Of a DNA stretch of 64,000 bases, positions 27,787 through 36,702 are shown piece after piece. Source of the DNA: CAZRUA01 sp964603125. Its GTDB lineage: Bacteria; Bacteroidota; Bacteroidia; B-17B0; Aurantibacillaceae. The notes under the pieces are model-generated. The model was given only the letters and a program-made list of their open reading frames with translations, was not told the origin of the DNA and made no database searches. The position numbers and the translations under genes are program-made. The stretch lies in the NCBI GenBank assembly GCA_964603125.1, contig CAZRUA010000003.1, positions 13,285 to 77,284 of the forward strand, in the 5' to 3' direction. Numbering within the stretch: the first letter of the stretch is position 1; each line of letters starts with the position of its first letter.

Positions 27787-29243
27787 TAATGTTTTTTAAC
27801 GTATTCGTTATAATCTGTGATCAATGCTCCATACAATAAGGTGGCAATTTTTCGAGCCCCACCCGAACTAAAATGAATGTAGTCATTTGCGGCAATTCCT
27901 GCTTCAACCCAGCTTACCATACTGTTTTTTCCGCCCATACAATCGTACATGTCAAAAAAAGCACAGTTGGTATTGAAGGCCGCTTTCCGTATTTCATTTC
28001 TTAAATTTTCTAGTTGAGGATGTGTAACATAAACCTCGCCATCTTTTACGCTCATATCAGAGGGGCCAATTACCAATATGCTTGCATTGGGAGCTAGTTT
28101 CTTTACAATATTAATTTGACCTTGCATATAGCTTCCAAAGTTTTTAGCCATGGTAGAATCTTTGATTCCTGGTAAAGAATTTCCTCCAAATTGCAGAATG
28201 ATTAATTTAACGTTGAGGTAACTGTAAAATTGACTTAACTGTCCGCTATTAATGCGTTGAAAAAAAGTGCCAGAACTTCCTCTTAAACCAAAGTTGTCAA
28301 CCATTACACCTCCATCGCCTTCTAACGAAACACCATAAAAGTCAGGACTATCTTTACCAACAAATTTGATTTGGAAATTATTAGGAGCTTGACTCAATTT
28401 AAAAGTTTTGATATTAAAATTTCCACCTTCTACTAAGCTGTCTGACTCTTTTAATGTTCCGTTTTCATAGAAATCATAATGTGTTTTGTATTCGCTGTTT
28501 CCGAAAAACATTTTTATTTTATTGTAGCTTGCTAATTTAGCGCCACCATTTCCGTTAACAGTAATTTTAAACTCGGCTTTTTTGGTGCTTGTGTCGCCTT
28601 TAACATAAGGTTTAGCGTATCTATACAAACAAGCTGCCGCTCCAAAGTTAGAGTGATTAATTCTTTTGTCTTTTGATAAAAATGTTTGGTATCTGTCCCA
28701 TGAACTGCTATACGTGTGTTTAAATGCAACCGATTGAGCAACTGGAACTATCTCTAACAAACCAGGTCCACTTCCTCCAAATTCAGATTGTAGTTTCAAA
28801 CGTAAGTAGTCGGTAATCCTATCACCTTCTATTTGAGAATCACCGTAGTGTAATATTCTAATTCCTTGAGCTTGATTTTTAACATCACGTAATGAAGCGA
28901 AAAAATTATCTAATGCCGATTTATTTTCGTCTTTATATTGTATGCTGGTGATTAGTTTTAAGTTAGCATCGTTCACAGCACCCATTAGTGCTTCTTTTGC
29001 TTTTGTAATCGAATCTTTTGAATTTGTTTTTACATCAGCCGAATCGTCTATGGCAAGCAATTTTGAAATGTCTACTTTCTTAACTTCTTTAGGATGCAAA
29101 TAACTTTGAAGCGATGGGAATTTTAGTACGACACCTTCGGATAGTACAATGCCTTCCTTTGGAAAGAATAAGGAAACTAAACATAATAAAAGTATTACGC
29201 TTAATAAAAATAGAAGTGTATGTAAAGGTTTAAAGGGCTTCAC
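27786..29243 (-). CDS. SGNH/GDSL-type hydrolase or acyltransferase, membrane-anchored
   Basis: A 485-residue protein with an N-terminal hydrophobic helix (HTLLFLLSVILLLCLVSLFF) likely acting as membrane anchor. SGNH motifs are ILHYGDSQIEGDRIT (block I), LIILQFGGNSLPG (block III with GGN rather than GxND) and ANDYIHFSSGGARKIATLLYG (block V DxxH). It resembles its downstream neighbour, so the pair probably arose by duplication. First gene of the MBOAT unit. Substrate is unknown; polysaccharide deacylation or acyl transfer is inferred from context. Confidence 0.83.
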   Translation of the reverse strand: MKPFKPLHTLLFLLSVILLLCLVSLFFPKEGIVLSEGVVLKFPSLQSYLHPKEVKKVDISKLLAIDDSADVKTNSKDSITKAKEALMGAVNDANLKLITSIQYKDENKSALDNFFASLRDVKNQAQGIRILHYGDSQIEGDRITDYLRLKLQSEFGGSGPGLLEIVPVAQSVAFKHTYSSSWDRYQTFLSKDKRINHSNFGAAACLYRYAKPYVKGDTSTKKAEFKITVNGNGGAKLASYNKIKMFFGNSEYKTHYDFYENGTLKESDSLVEGGNFNIKTFKLSQAPNNFQIKFVGKDSPDFYGVSLEGDGGVMVDNFGLRGSSGTFFQRINSGQLSQFYSYLNVKLIILQFGGNSLPGIKDSTMAKNFGSYMQGQINIVKKLAPNASILVIGPSDMSVKDGEVYVTHPQLENLRNEIRKAAFNTNCAFFDMYDCMGGKNSMVSWVEAGIAANDYIHFSSGGARKIATLLYGALITDYNEYVKKH

Positions 29244-29331
29244 TTAGATTTACTATTCTATAATATTACAATAAAGCCTCCGTTTTAATTTAAATTTAAA
29301 ACCTACTTTTTAACAATGCGCTCTTAAAAAC

Positions 29332-29365
29332 AAAAAAGCGTAAAAACAAATTGTTTTTACGCTTT
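29332..29365 (-). terminator. Intrinsic terminator after the duplicated-domain lipoprotein gene
   Basis: Complementary arms 29335-29349 and 29351-29365 (AAAGCGTAAAAACAA / TTGTTTTTACGCTTT); the T-run on the minus strand comes from the A tract at 29332-29337. Confidence 0.8.
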
Positions 29366-29384
29366 CAGTAAAGTGAGTTGTTAT

Positions 29385-30281
29385 TTACTGTGCTATGTCT
29401 TCAACATGTAAGCCATCTAAACCAAGTGTACCGTAAACTTTTACTTTTTGTTTTAAATTTACTAAGCCGCCTTTGTTATTATGAACTTTAACATCTTTAG
29501 GAGTCCAATTTTCTACTAGGTTTTCCATTTGGCTAGCACCTGTACCACTTCCAATTTTGATGGTTATTTTATCTCCTGAGCTGGTAACTAAATCAACTGT
29601 CATTTCACTACCTGTTAGAACAAACATAGGTACTTCAATTTTCCCTTCCATCATAAATTCCTTATCGTAGTTTTCTTCTTTTTTACTGCCAGCTAAATCA
29701 AGTTTAGGCCAGTTCAAAGCTGCATAATCTACACTTGCTTCCGGAATTTTTTCAATATCAGTAACCGTAAAGTAGGTTGTGCCTCTTTTACCTGGTGTAT
29801 ATGATTTTGAAGTGTACATTTTGCCAGATAGTTTAACTCTTTCATTTAAGTTAACAGCCGTTCCTTTGCTATCTAAAATTGATACATCAGAAGCTAAGTA
29901 TTTTTCTGGTAATTTTTTCATTTCATTATTACCAGTCCCCACAGGCATATTCGTATAAATATATGTTCCGTGTTGTTGGTTTCTTCTGCCATATAAATTT
30001 ACACTTTGAGATTTTTCGTTGATAGAAGTTAAAGTAGCTAAATGAATATAGCCTTCAATAACAACTTTGTGTTCCCATTCCATTGTATCTTGTAAAGCTT
30101 CATCAAATGTTAATGTTTTTGCGGGCAAAAGAGCCACACTATCCTTCATTTTTTGTTCCAATTCATACTTGGTATAAGCTTCGCTTTTTTGTTTCGGTAA
30201 TTCAGTTTTGTTATCTTTTTCAGAAGAACCTCCGCAAGCAAATAATGCTAATGCCGGAATTGTAATAAGTAGTTTTTTCAT
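29385..30281 (-). CDS. Lipoprotein with two repeated beta domains, unknown function
   Basis: A 298-residue lipoprotein (lipobox LFAC, then GGSSEKDNK). Two copies of an OB-like beta domain are visible. VVIEGYIHLATLTS ... DVSILDSKGTAVNLNERVKLSGKMY aligns with FMMEGKIEVPMFVLTG ... DVKVHNNKGGLVNLKQKVKVYGTLG. Both halves share the phrase [ND]xKGxxVNLxxxVKxxG. No catalytic residues stand out. It lies 20 bases downstream of the CAP/OmpA-like gene and may be co-transcribed with it; a terminator follows. Confidence 0.78.
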   Translation of the reverse strand: MKKLLITIPALALFACGGSSEKDNKTELPKQKSEAYTKYELEQKMKDSVALLPAKTLTFDEALQDTMEWEHKVVIEGYIHLATLTSINEKSQSVNLYGRRNQQHGTYIYTNMPVGTGNNEMKKLPEKYLASDVSILDSKGTAVNLNERVKLSGKMYTSKSYTPGKRGTTYFTVTDIEKIPEASVDYAALNWPKLDLAGSKKEENYDKEFMMEGKIEVPMFVLTGSEMTVDLVTSSGDKITIKIGSGTGASQMENLVENWTPKDVKVHNNKGGLVNLKQKVKVYGTLGLDGLHVEDIAQ

Positions 30282-30301
30282 AGTTAGGGTTTTTGTTTTT
30301 A

Positions 30302-32704
30302 TTAATTACTGCATCCAGCTTCGCGGAAGTCGGCTTTAATTTTAGGGTTATCCAATACTTGGAAAGTCATGTGCGGATCTCCAAATAATTTACAATATCT
30401 GTCTTTATCTAATTCTTTCGCTTTGTTTAGCGCTAATACAAAAGTGCTGCTGAAGAATTTTTCAGGCACATGCGCTGCCATACTGATATAAGCAAAAATA
30501 AGTTTTGGGTCAGCATCATCTTTCTTTACAAAGTTTTCCAATAATCCGCTAGCAAATTTGTAGTCCTTAGCTCTGGCAAAACCATAAGCGGCTTTTAGTG
30601 CATTTTGCCAACTCGCATCGTTAAAATTGTAGAATCCTTTGATACGGTTAACAATAGCTTCTACTTGAGCTTCTGAATTCTCAACAGTATCTATGGCTTC
30701 TAATAATTTAAATTGCCATTCAATGTTTAATCCATCTACATTTTTCTTTGGAATATCAGTTTTGTAAAATGCATCAATTTTTTTCTGTACCTCGCTTTGA
30801 GCTTTTGAATCACCAACTGTACTGTCTAATTGAATCTTACAAAATAGTTCATTGTAGTTGATTACATTATTTGCAGGGTCAATTTTTTGAATGCGATGAA
30901 TCTCTTCTAAATGTTCTTCAAGAACGGATGAGCTATGGTTGATATAATCATAATACACTTTATTCATCAACATACCTACATTTTTAGGATCGTCAGGAAT
31001 AACTAGGTTGTCCCAAATTTCATCTGTGTAGTATTTATTGTGTGTGCGGTGTCCAATGTAATCCATGATTTTGTAAGCTTGTTTCATGTTACCTTGTTTT
31101 AACATACGGTTGAACTGAATTTGTGTAAACTTTTGTTCTTTCGTTCCACTAATATCGTAAGTAACATCCATTACAATTTGAGCAAAACGTTGTTTAGATA
31201 AATATTGTTCTAACTCCGCTGAAAGACCTTTTGAATTAATGGTTCTAATGGCTTCCTTTTTACTCATTTTAGTTAAGTAATCATACTTACCGTCTTCCAT
31301 TTCTAATTGAAATAAAGCCCAACTATCATTAGTTACAATGCTAGGATTGATTTTATTGTTCTGGAAGCTTTGTAAAACTTTTACAACACTCTCGGCACGT
31401 TTGCGCTGAAGCTTAGCATTAGCAACCGAATCTCCTTCAATAGAAGAGTAAGCGTAAATGTATAAACCTTCAATAATAAAATCAGGTTCTTGCAAAGCAT
31501 CTAAAAATGGTTTTACATCTTCGGGTTTAAATTCAGATTTATTTTTTTCGAAAGGAATAGTGAAATTTAAAATAGAAGATTCGGAGCGTGGTTCAAATGG
31601 TGGCATACGAGCAGCAACACTCTCAGGCATAGGCATCATCTCAAGCGGTGTGTTCGATTCTTGGTCACCTTTTTCGATAAAGCCTCGCATAATAGTTTTA
31701 CAAACAATTTTGTCTTGAATAACAATTAAGTTTAACTCATACGGACCAGTTATACCAGCAGGAAATTTGCCTAATTCAACTAATAATTTGTTGATTTTCT
31801 TTTTAGCACCTTTTGCTTTTGGATCAGGCTTAATTAAATTTTTTGCAAATAATTTATCTTTGTAAAGCACTTTCGACATAACCCCTTTGTTTTTAAGGTT
31901 GTTATCCATGATGTTATAGTCTGCTTTGCTATATTGGTCTTTTTGCACAATATCAACCGCTAATCCATCAGTAGCTTTTTTTAGCAAACGTTTTAAGTTT
32001 TTTAAGTTATCGTATTTTAAGTAAACTTTTCCTTTTTCAACATACAAACCTTCGCGTAGTAATTCTAAATCTCTAAATTTCTCACAGTTTCTGCATTTCT
32101 TCTCGTCCTTAGGTAATAGCTTTTTTGATTTAGTATTGAAAGGAACTTTTAATTCTTTTTTCTTTTTAGCTCCCGTATTAAAACTTTGAAAGTTTCCTAA
32201 AACAACCGATACAAAAACGTTTTTTTCTGACTTATCTAAAGAGCTACTTAAACCCACATAAACGTTGCTTGGGTTTAAAAGTTGAGGGTAATTTTTCTTA
32301 TCTGTTTTCCATTTATCAACGATGGCCTTAGCCATATCAAAAGGTTTCACGGTATTTTTCCCTTTTACAAAAGCTGATTTAACAACACATTCTTCCGCCT
32401 TGTTAGTACCACCCGCTTTAGTTAAACGTTGTGCAGTTGTTTTACCACCATTTTTAAGATCAGCTCTGTTTTCTTTACTCATGTTGGTAGTACTAATGTC
32501 CGCCGCTTTTTTTAATATATCGTTCAACTCCAAACTATCAACACCTTTGCTTGCACGAAAAAGATTTATTTGGTGTAATAAATGAGTATAGAATTCCTCT
32601 TTATTAAAATCGCTCGTGCTTTCTTCAGATTTGTTTTTTTGTGCATAGCTAGTATTTGAAAATATACCACTAACTAATAAAAACAGAATAATTAACTTCT
32701 TCAT
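30302..32704 (-). CDS. CAP-domain and OmpA-like fusion protein
   Basis: About 800 residues from ATG 32704, which gives a normal signal peptide (MKKLIILFLLVSGIFSNTSYAQ). An in-frame start at 32749 is possible, but a TAAATTTG-type box (complement of 32732-32739) lies between the two. Domains: a CAP/SCP-like domain (about residues 30-185; LLHQINLFRASKGVDSLELN, SNVYVGLSSSLDKSEKN), a short CRNC-containing segment, an OmpA-like domain (IPFEKNKSEF ... IYAYSSIEGDSVANAKLQRKRAESV) and a ~300-residue helical C-terminal part. OmpA-like domains anchor to peptidoglycan. The CAP domain lacks the usual His residues, so catalysis is doubtful. An envelope-structural role is inferred. Confidence 0.8.
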   Translation of the reverse strand: MKKLIILFLLVSGIFSNTSYAQKNKSEESTSDFNKEEFYTHLLHQINLFRASKGVDSLELNDILKKAADISTTNMSKENRADLKNGGKTTAQRLTKAGGTNKAEECVVKSAFVKGKNTVKPFDMAKAIVDKWKTDKKNYPQLLNPSNVYVGLSSSLDKSEKNVFVSVVLGNFQSFNTGAKKKKELKVPFNTKSKKLLPKDEKKCRNCEKFRDLELLREGLYVEKGKVYLKYDNLKNLKRLLKKATDGLAVDIVQKDQYSKADYNIMDNNLKNKGVMSKVLYKDKLFAKNLIKPDPKAKGAKKKINKLLVELGKFPAGITGPYELNLIVIQDKIVCKTIMRGFIEKGDQESNTPLEMMPMPESVAARMPPFEPRSESSILNFTIPFEKNKSEFKPEDVKPFLDALQEPDFIIEGLYIYAYSSIEGDSVANAKLQRKRAESVVKVLQSFQNNKINPSIVTNDSWALFQLEMEDGKYDYLTKMSKKEAIRTINSKGLSAELEQYLSKQRFAQIVMDVTYDISGTKEQKFTQIQFNRMLKQGNMKQAYKIMDYIGHRTHNKYYTDEIWDNLVIPDDPKNVGMLMNKVYYDYINHSSSVLEEHLEEIHRIQKIDPANNVINYNELFCKIQLDSTVGDSKAQSEVQKKIDAFYKTDIPKKNVDGLNIEWQFKLLEAIDTVENSEAQVEAIVNRIKGFYNFNDASWQNALKAAYGFARAKDYKFASGLLENFVKKDDADPKLIFAYISMAAHVPEKFFSSTFVLALNKAKELDKDRYCKLFGDPHMTFQVLDNPKIKADFREAGCSN

Positions 32705-32814
32705 AAAAGGTTTGTTTAGCAACAATTTTAACAAATTTAAACTAAACAAAGGCCTAATTTAGTTCACATTTAATCAACAAAATCAGGTATTCGATTTATT
32801 TGAAGGGAATAAGC

Positions 32815-33867
32815 TTAATTTGGGTCTTTAAAACGAACATCGTGCAGATAGTCGTTATCAGTTAAAGTATTCAGAAACGATATAATCTGTTGTTTCTCTT
32901 GAGTGCTCAGGATAATTGGATTCGTAAAACTTGTATCAAGCGTTGGATGATTTACAATGTTTGATGTATAATGATTTAAGCAATCATTTAAGGTTTGGTA
33001 TCTTCCATCATGCATGTAAGGTCCCGAAACCGCAACATTTCTAAGCGAAGGGATTTTAAATTTATATCTATCATTAGGATCGCCTGTAATATGAGCTCGC
33101 CCGCTATCCTGCAAGTTGGTATTAACACTTAAACCGTTGTTTCTAAATTCAAACGTAGTAAATAAGGGAGGTTTGTGGCAATTAGCACATTTTTTTTGTT
33201 GGAATAAATTTAAACCTGCCTGCTCATCAGCAGTAAAACTTTGATTGTCTTCGCCTCTGGTAACCTTATCATACTTACTATTAGAGGATACCATAGCTCC
33301 CATGAATTGAGCTAATGCTTTGAAAATGCGTTGCGAATTAACACTGTCAGTGCCGTAAACTTTTTTAAATAGTGCTTTATAGTTAATATCGTTTTCTATT
33401 TTAGAAATAACATTGTTCATGTTTTCACCCATTTCTACTGGGTTTGTAATTGGGCCAAATGGTTGAACTTCTATGTGATTTATTCCTCCATCCCACATAA
33501 AACTGCTTAACCAAGCTGTATTAAATAAAGCAGGTGAATTTCTTGTGCCAAGTAAACCATTAATACCATGGCTCAATGTATGTGCTGAATTAGCAAAGGC
33601 TGCAAATTGCTGGTGACATGAGCCACAAGAAGTTGAATTATCTGCTGATAATCTTGTATCGTAAAATAGTTTTCGTCCTAAAGCAAAGCCATCATTGCTT
33701 AAAGTGTTATTTTGAAAATTGTAAACGGGTTGTGGCCAGCCGGCAGGTACACTAAAACTTATATCGTTGTTTAATATTGGTTCGGGCACAGCAGGATCTC
33801 TTTCGCAAGCCAAAACAATAATTGCAAACACAATTGACAATGAAAAATATTTTACTTTAATCGACAT
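32815..33867 (-). CDS. MauG/MbnH-like diheme cytochrome c peroxidase family protein, lipoprotein
   Basis: A 350-residue lipoprotein (lipobox VLAC, Cys21) with two CxxCH haem sites at about residues 81-85 (SCGSCHQQFAAFA) and 227-231 (KCANCHKPPLFTT). Family phrases include RNSPALFNTAW, FMWDGGINHIEVQPFGPITNPVEMG and KIPSLRNVAVSGPYMHDGRYQTL. The group includes bacterial cytochrome c peroxidases and MauG-type enzymes. It starts one base into the stop of the MbnP-like gene, an arrangement that favours an MbnH-type role, oxidising a Trp in its partner. Confidence 0.9.
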   Translation of the reverse strand: MSIKVKYFSLSIVFAIIVLACERDPAVPEPILNNDISFSVPAGWPQPVYNFQNNTLSNDGFALGRKLFYDTRLSADNSTSCGSCHQQFAAFANSAHTLSHGINGLLGTRNSPALFNTAWLSSFMWDGGINHIEVQPFGPITNPVEMGENMNNVISKIENDINYKALFKKVYGTDSVNSQRIFKALAQFMGAMVSSNSKYDKVTRGEDNQSFTADEQAGLNLFQQKKCANCHKPPLFTTFEFRNNGLSVNTNLQDSGRAHITGDPNDRYKFKIPSLRNVAVSGPYMHDGRYQTLNDCLNHYTSNIVNHPTLDTSFTNPIILSTQEKQQIISFLNTLTDNDYLHDVRFKDPN

Positions 33868-34625
33868 TAGTTTTTAATTTGTGTTATCGAAAACATATCG
33901 GCATAGTTATCGGCCATCATTAAAGCGCTTGTACCAGTTGTAACCACGGTATGTTGAGTTGCAAAATTTATAGTAGTTGGGCTTTGAAACCATTCTAAAG
34001 CATTGGCTCTTATAGTTATTTCAGGAACTATTGTAGCACTTACTTCAGCATGGGTAGGTAAAGTATATTGCTTGGTTTTTAAAACTTTATTGTTTCCTTT
34101 ATAACCTCCAATGTGATATGTAACGTAATTGTTAGGGTCTTTTGAGTTAGGTGATGTACCTTCTAATTTTGCCATAATATAGCCCGTGTTCCAGCTCCAA
34201 AACATTTGATTAGCAGGGTCTAATGCTCCAGTTTGAGCGCCAGAATTATTACGTGCACTATCTACGCCAATCATAAAACTAATGGATGCATAATGTTTGT
34301 AAGGCAATTTTTTAACTGTAAATTGGTGTGAAGCAGCGTCGCTTGCTTTGATTAAATGATAGCTCTCAGGTTCGGTGTAAATTAAATTTCCTGAATTGTC
34401 GTAAAAGTTTAAATTGGAAATGTAATAATTAAAAGTGCTTATTTTTAATGTATCACTATTGCTAGTTAAATAAGTAGAATCGTTTAATACCAATGGTTTT
34501 GTACCAGCGTAATCTTCAAATTTTATTACAAGATCACCTTGTTCTAAATCACCAATTCCATCATTATCTTTTTGGCAAGAAAAGAGAGCCAATGCCACCG
34601 AAAAACTGATAAATATTTTTTTCAT
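33867..34625 (-). CDS. MbnP-like copper-binding family lipoprotein
   Basis: A 252-residue lipoprotein (lipobox LFSC, Cys17). The sequence LVIKFEDYAGTKPLVLN ... FNYYISNLNFY ... SYHLIKASDAASHQF ... ISFMIGVDSARNNSGAQTGALDPANQMFWSWNTGYIMAKLEG matches the MbnP pattern. In methanotroph MbnP a Trp is converted to kynurenine by the diheme partner MbnH and then helps bind copper; the candidate residues here are Trp143 or Trp145 in MFWSWN. Coupled to the diheme gene by a one-base overlap. The family assignment is confident; copper binding is inferred. Confidence 0.87.
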   Translation of the reverse strand: MKKIFISFSVALALFSCQKDNDGIGDLEQGDLVIKFEDYAGTKPLVLNDSTYLTSNSDTLKISTFNYYISNLNFYDNSGNLIYTEPESYHLIKASDAASHQFTVKKLPYKHYASISFMIGVDSARNNSGAQTGALDPANQMFWSWNTGYIMAKLEGTSPNSKDPNNYVTYHIGGYKGNNKVLKTKQYTLPTHAEVSATIVPEITIRANALEWFQSPTTINFATQHTVVTTGTSALMMADNYADMFSITQIKN

Positions 34626-34672
34626 TTCGTTGTATTAATTGAATAAAGGCGCTGTAAACATAACCAATTATT

Positions 34673-34969
34673 TTAAACTACTTGCAACAAAGTTCTAAAG
34701 GCTACAAATTTATCTTTATACCTTTCTGCATGATCCTTTTGCAAAGCAGGCGCATGATGCTGTTGATAGTTTTCAAAATCATCCACTGTTTTAAATGTAT
34801 ATTGAAAAGAGTAGGTGTTGCCTTCTTCAGCTGCCAACACTTTTAGAATTCTATTTTCGGTAAAGAATCCAGTTGCCATTACTTGAGGGATATGAATTGT
34901 TTTCATCCAGTTCAACCATTCCTCTTGAACAGTTGGGTCGATATTTACTGTTACACTATATATAAACAT
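34673..34969 (-). CDS. DUF4286-family small protein
   Basis: A 98-residue cytoplasmic protein with the ferredoxin-like pattern of DUF4286: MFIYSVTVNIDPTVQEEWLNWMKTIHIPQVMATGFF ... YSFQYTFKTVDDFENYQQHHAPALQKDHAERYKDKFVAFRTLL. Common and conserved in Bacteroidota, biochemical role unknown. It begins 2 bases after the DUF4139 gene stop, so the two are very probably translated from one transcript. Confidence 0.85.
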   Translation of the reverse strand: MFIYSVTVNIDPTVQEEWLNWMKTIHIPQVMATGFFTENRILKVLAAEEGNTYSFQYTFKTVDDFENYQQHHAPALQKDHAERYKDKFVAFRTLLQVV

Positions 34970-34971
34970 AA

Positions 34972-36696
34972 TTAAAATTTAGCTCGGTAAGCTTTTCTTT
35001 TATTGTTATCAAAATTAACTTCTCTATCTCTTGGGTATTTCACCGAATAGGTTAAAATTATTTTTTTTACTTCATCAGGTTGTAAGTTTAGTTTCCAAGT
35101 TAATTTACCTGTTGCCAAATCTTGGTCAGCTTTACTAATCTCAATGGATTCAACAACAATATCACTTGATTGTGAAATAGGTAATTGGTCTTCAATGTCA
35201 ACATTCACAGCAGCTTTGCGATTGTTTTTTACAACAATTTCGTAAGAGTAGGTTACTTTGCGATTGTTACCCGTAACTTTTTCTTTGTTAAAGTCTTTTA
35301 GTTTGGTGCGCGTTACAGTTATTTTTTTATCACGACCTAATGATAAATCTAAAGTATCTTCAATGCTGCGTGTTTTAATGTAAGACTGACCAACGTAGGT
35401 TCCTCCAAAATAAATATTTGCCGGACCTTCTACTAAATCTAAATCTTCCCAACCTGTTATGCGTGCTAACATAAAAGCTTCTTTTTCAATTTTAGGTACA
35501 GCAAAATGTTTGTATGAAGCTGGTAAATTATATGAAGTAACATCCACTAAATAAGGTTTACTATCGCTTGGAATGGTGTAAGGGTTTTTAATATCGAACT
35601 CTGCGCTTAGTTCAGATACCGAAACTTCTTCTAAAGTAATTTGTGGTTTGGTTGCTTTCTTCCCGTTTTTGAAGCTTTGACCATTAACCACTCCAGGCAC
35701 TGATTGAAGATAAACATCATTATTATTTAATTGCGATGGAGCATTGTTCATGTAGTTTTGTGATTGCTCTTGAACTCTTCCTCCAATTAGTCCGTAAACT
35801 TGGTTGTTATCGAAATAACCAGCGTTGCCGAAGTTCAAATTCCAAGTAGTTAAATTCGGTTTCGATGCACTTTTTAAAGGATCGGCTGTACTTAGTTTTA
35901 GTTTAATGTCTGTCCAATCAATATCTGTATTGTTATAAACTTTTGCACGGTATTTTAAATCAATAGGTTTGTTAATGTCTTCCGCAATTAAGTCATAACT
36001 TGGTGTCCAGCCAGCGTTACCTACAATGTATTTTAAATCAATAGTACTCGAAGTTTTTAAATTAGTGCTCACCAAAATTTCTACTTCGGCGCTTGGTTGA
36101 GTTGATTCCGCATCTAGCTCACCTAAGGTTAATTGTAGTTTCTCAAGTTGCTCATTGTTTTTAGTCATTTTAGCAGTAATTTTATTTAGCTCGGTATTAA
36201 TTTCTTTCATACGTGTTCTAAAAAAATCAGCAGCAAGTTTTAGTTCGGCAACCGAAACACCTTTTTCATTTCCGCCAATGGCTTGGTTAGAGACAATCAT
36301 GCGCTTTTCAATTTCAAAGGCATCTTTATCGTAATTTAATTGAGCGTTACTTTCAGAGAAAAAAGCCATAGAATCTTTGATTTGCTTCACTCTCGCCGAT
36401 TCTTTGCTGGGATTTAAGTAATTGATTCTATCCGAAATGGAAAGTATTGTTACATCACCAGTAGCTGTTGCCTGCACACTTTTTGAAATTAATTTTGAGC
36501 TTAATCCTATAAAGGTTAAAACAGTTCGGCCAGCATTTAAGTTCACTGTTTTACTTTGCGAAATCTCAGCACCATCTAAATATACAATTGCGGATTTAAC
36601 TTGAGTACTCAAATTTTGAGTAGGGTTGTTTTGTGCAATTGCCATAGTTGTTGAAGCTAAAAAGCAAATTGCAGTTTTAATAATAAGTTGTTTCAT
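34972..36696 (-). CDS. DUF4139-domain (mucoidy inhibitor MuiA-like) protein
   Basis: A 574-residue exported protein (signal peptide ending TMAIAQ). The N-terminal DUF4140-like segment (SAIVYLDGAEISQSKTVNLNAGRTVLTFIGLSSKL) is followed by a coiled coil (about residues 95-200) and the DUF4139 beta domain (LKYIVGNAGWTPSYDLIAEDINKPIDLKYRAKVYNNTDIDWTDIKLKLSTADP ... FFGGTYVGQSYIKT-type region). The family name comes from a mucoidy effect in another genus and does not give a function. A low-complexity insert (MNNAPSQLNNNDVYLQ) sits in the middle. It is 6 bases after the TPR gene. Confidence 0.88.
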   Translation of the reverse strand: MKQLIIKTAICFLASTTMAIAQNNPTQNLSTQVKSAIVYLDGAEISQSKTVNLNAGRTVLTFIGLSSKLISKSVQATATGDVTILSISDRINYLNPSKESARVKQIKDSMAFFSESNAQLNYDKDAFEIEKRMIVSNQAIGGNEKGVSVAELKLAADFFRTRMKEINTELNKITAKMTKNNEQLEKLQLTLGELDAESTQPSAEVEILVSTNLKTSSTIDLKYIVGNAGWTPSYDLIAEDINKPIDLKYRAKVYNNTDIDWTDIKLKLSTADPLKSASKPNLTTWNLNFGNAGYFDNNQVYGLIGGRVQEQSQNYMNNAPSQLNNNDVYLQSVPGVVNGQSFKNGKKATKPQITLEEVSVSELSAEFDIKNPYTIPSDSKPYLVDVTSYNLPASYKHFAVPKIEKEAFMLARITGWEDLDLVEGPANIYFGGTYVGQSYIKTRSIEDTLDLSLGRDKKITVTRTKLKDFNKEKVTGNNRKVTYSYEIVVKNNRKAAVNVDIEDQLPISQSSDIVVESIEISKADQDLATGKLTWKLNLQPDEVKKIILTYSVKYPRDREVNFDNNKRKAYRAKF

Positions 36697-36702
36697 GTTG
36701 GT

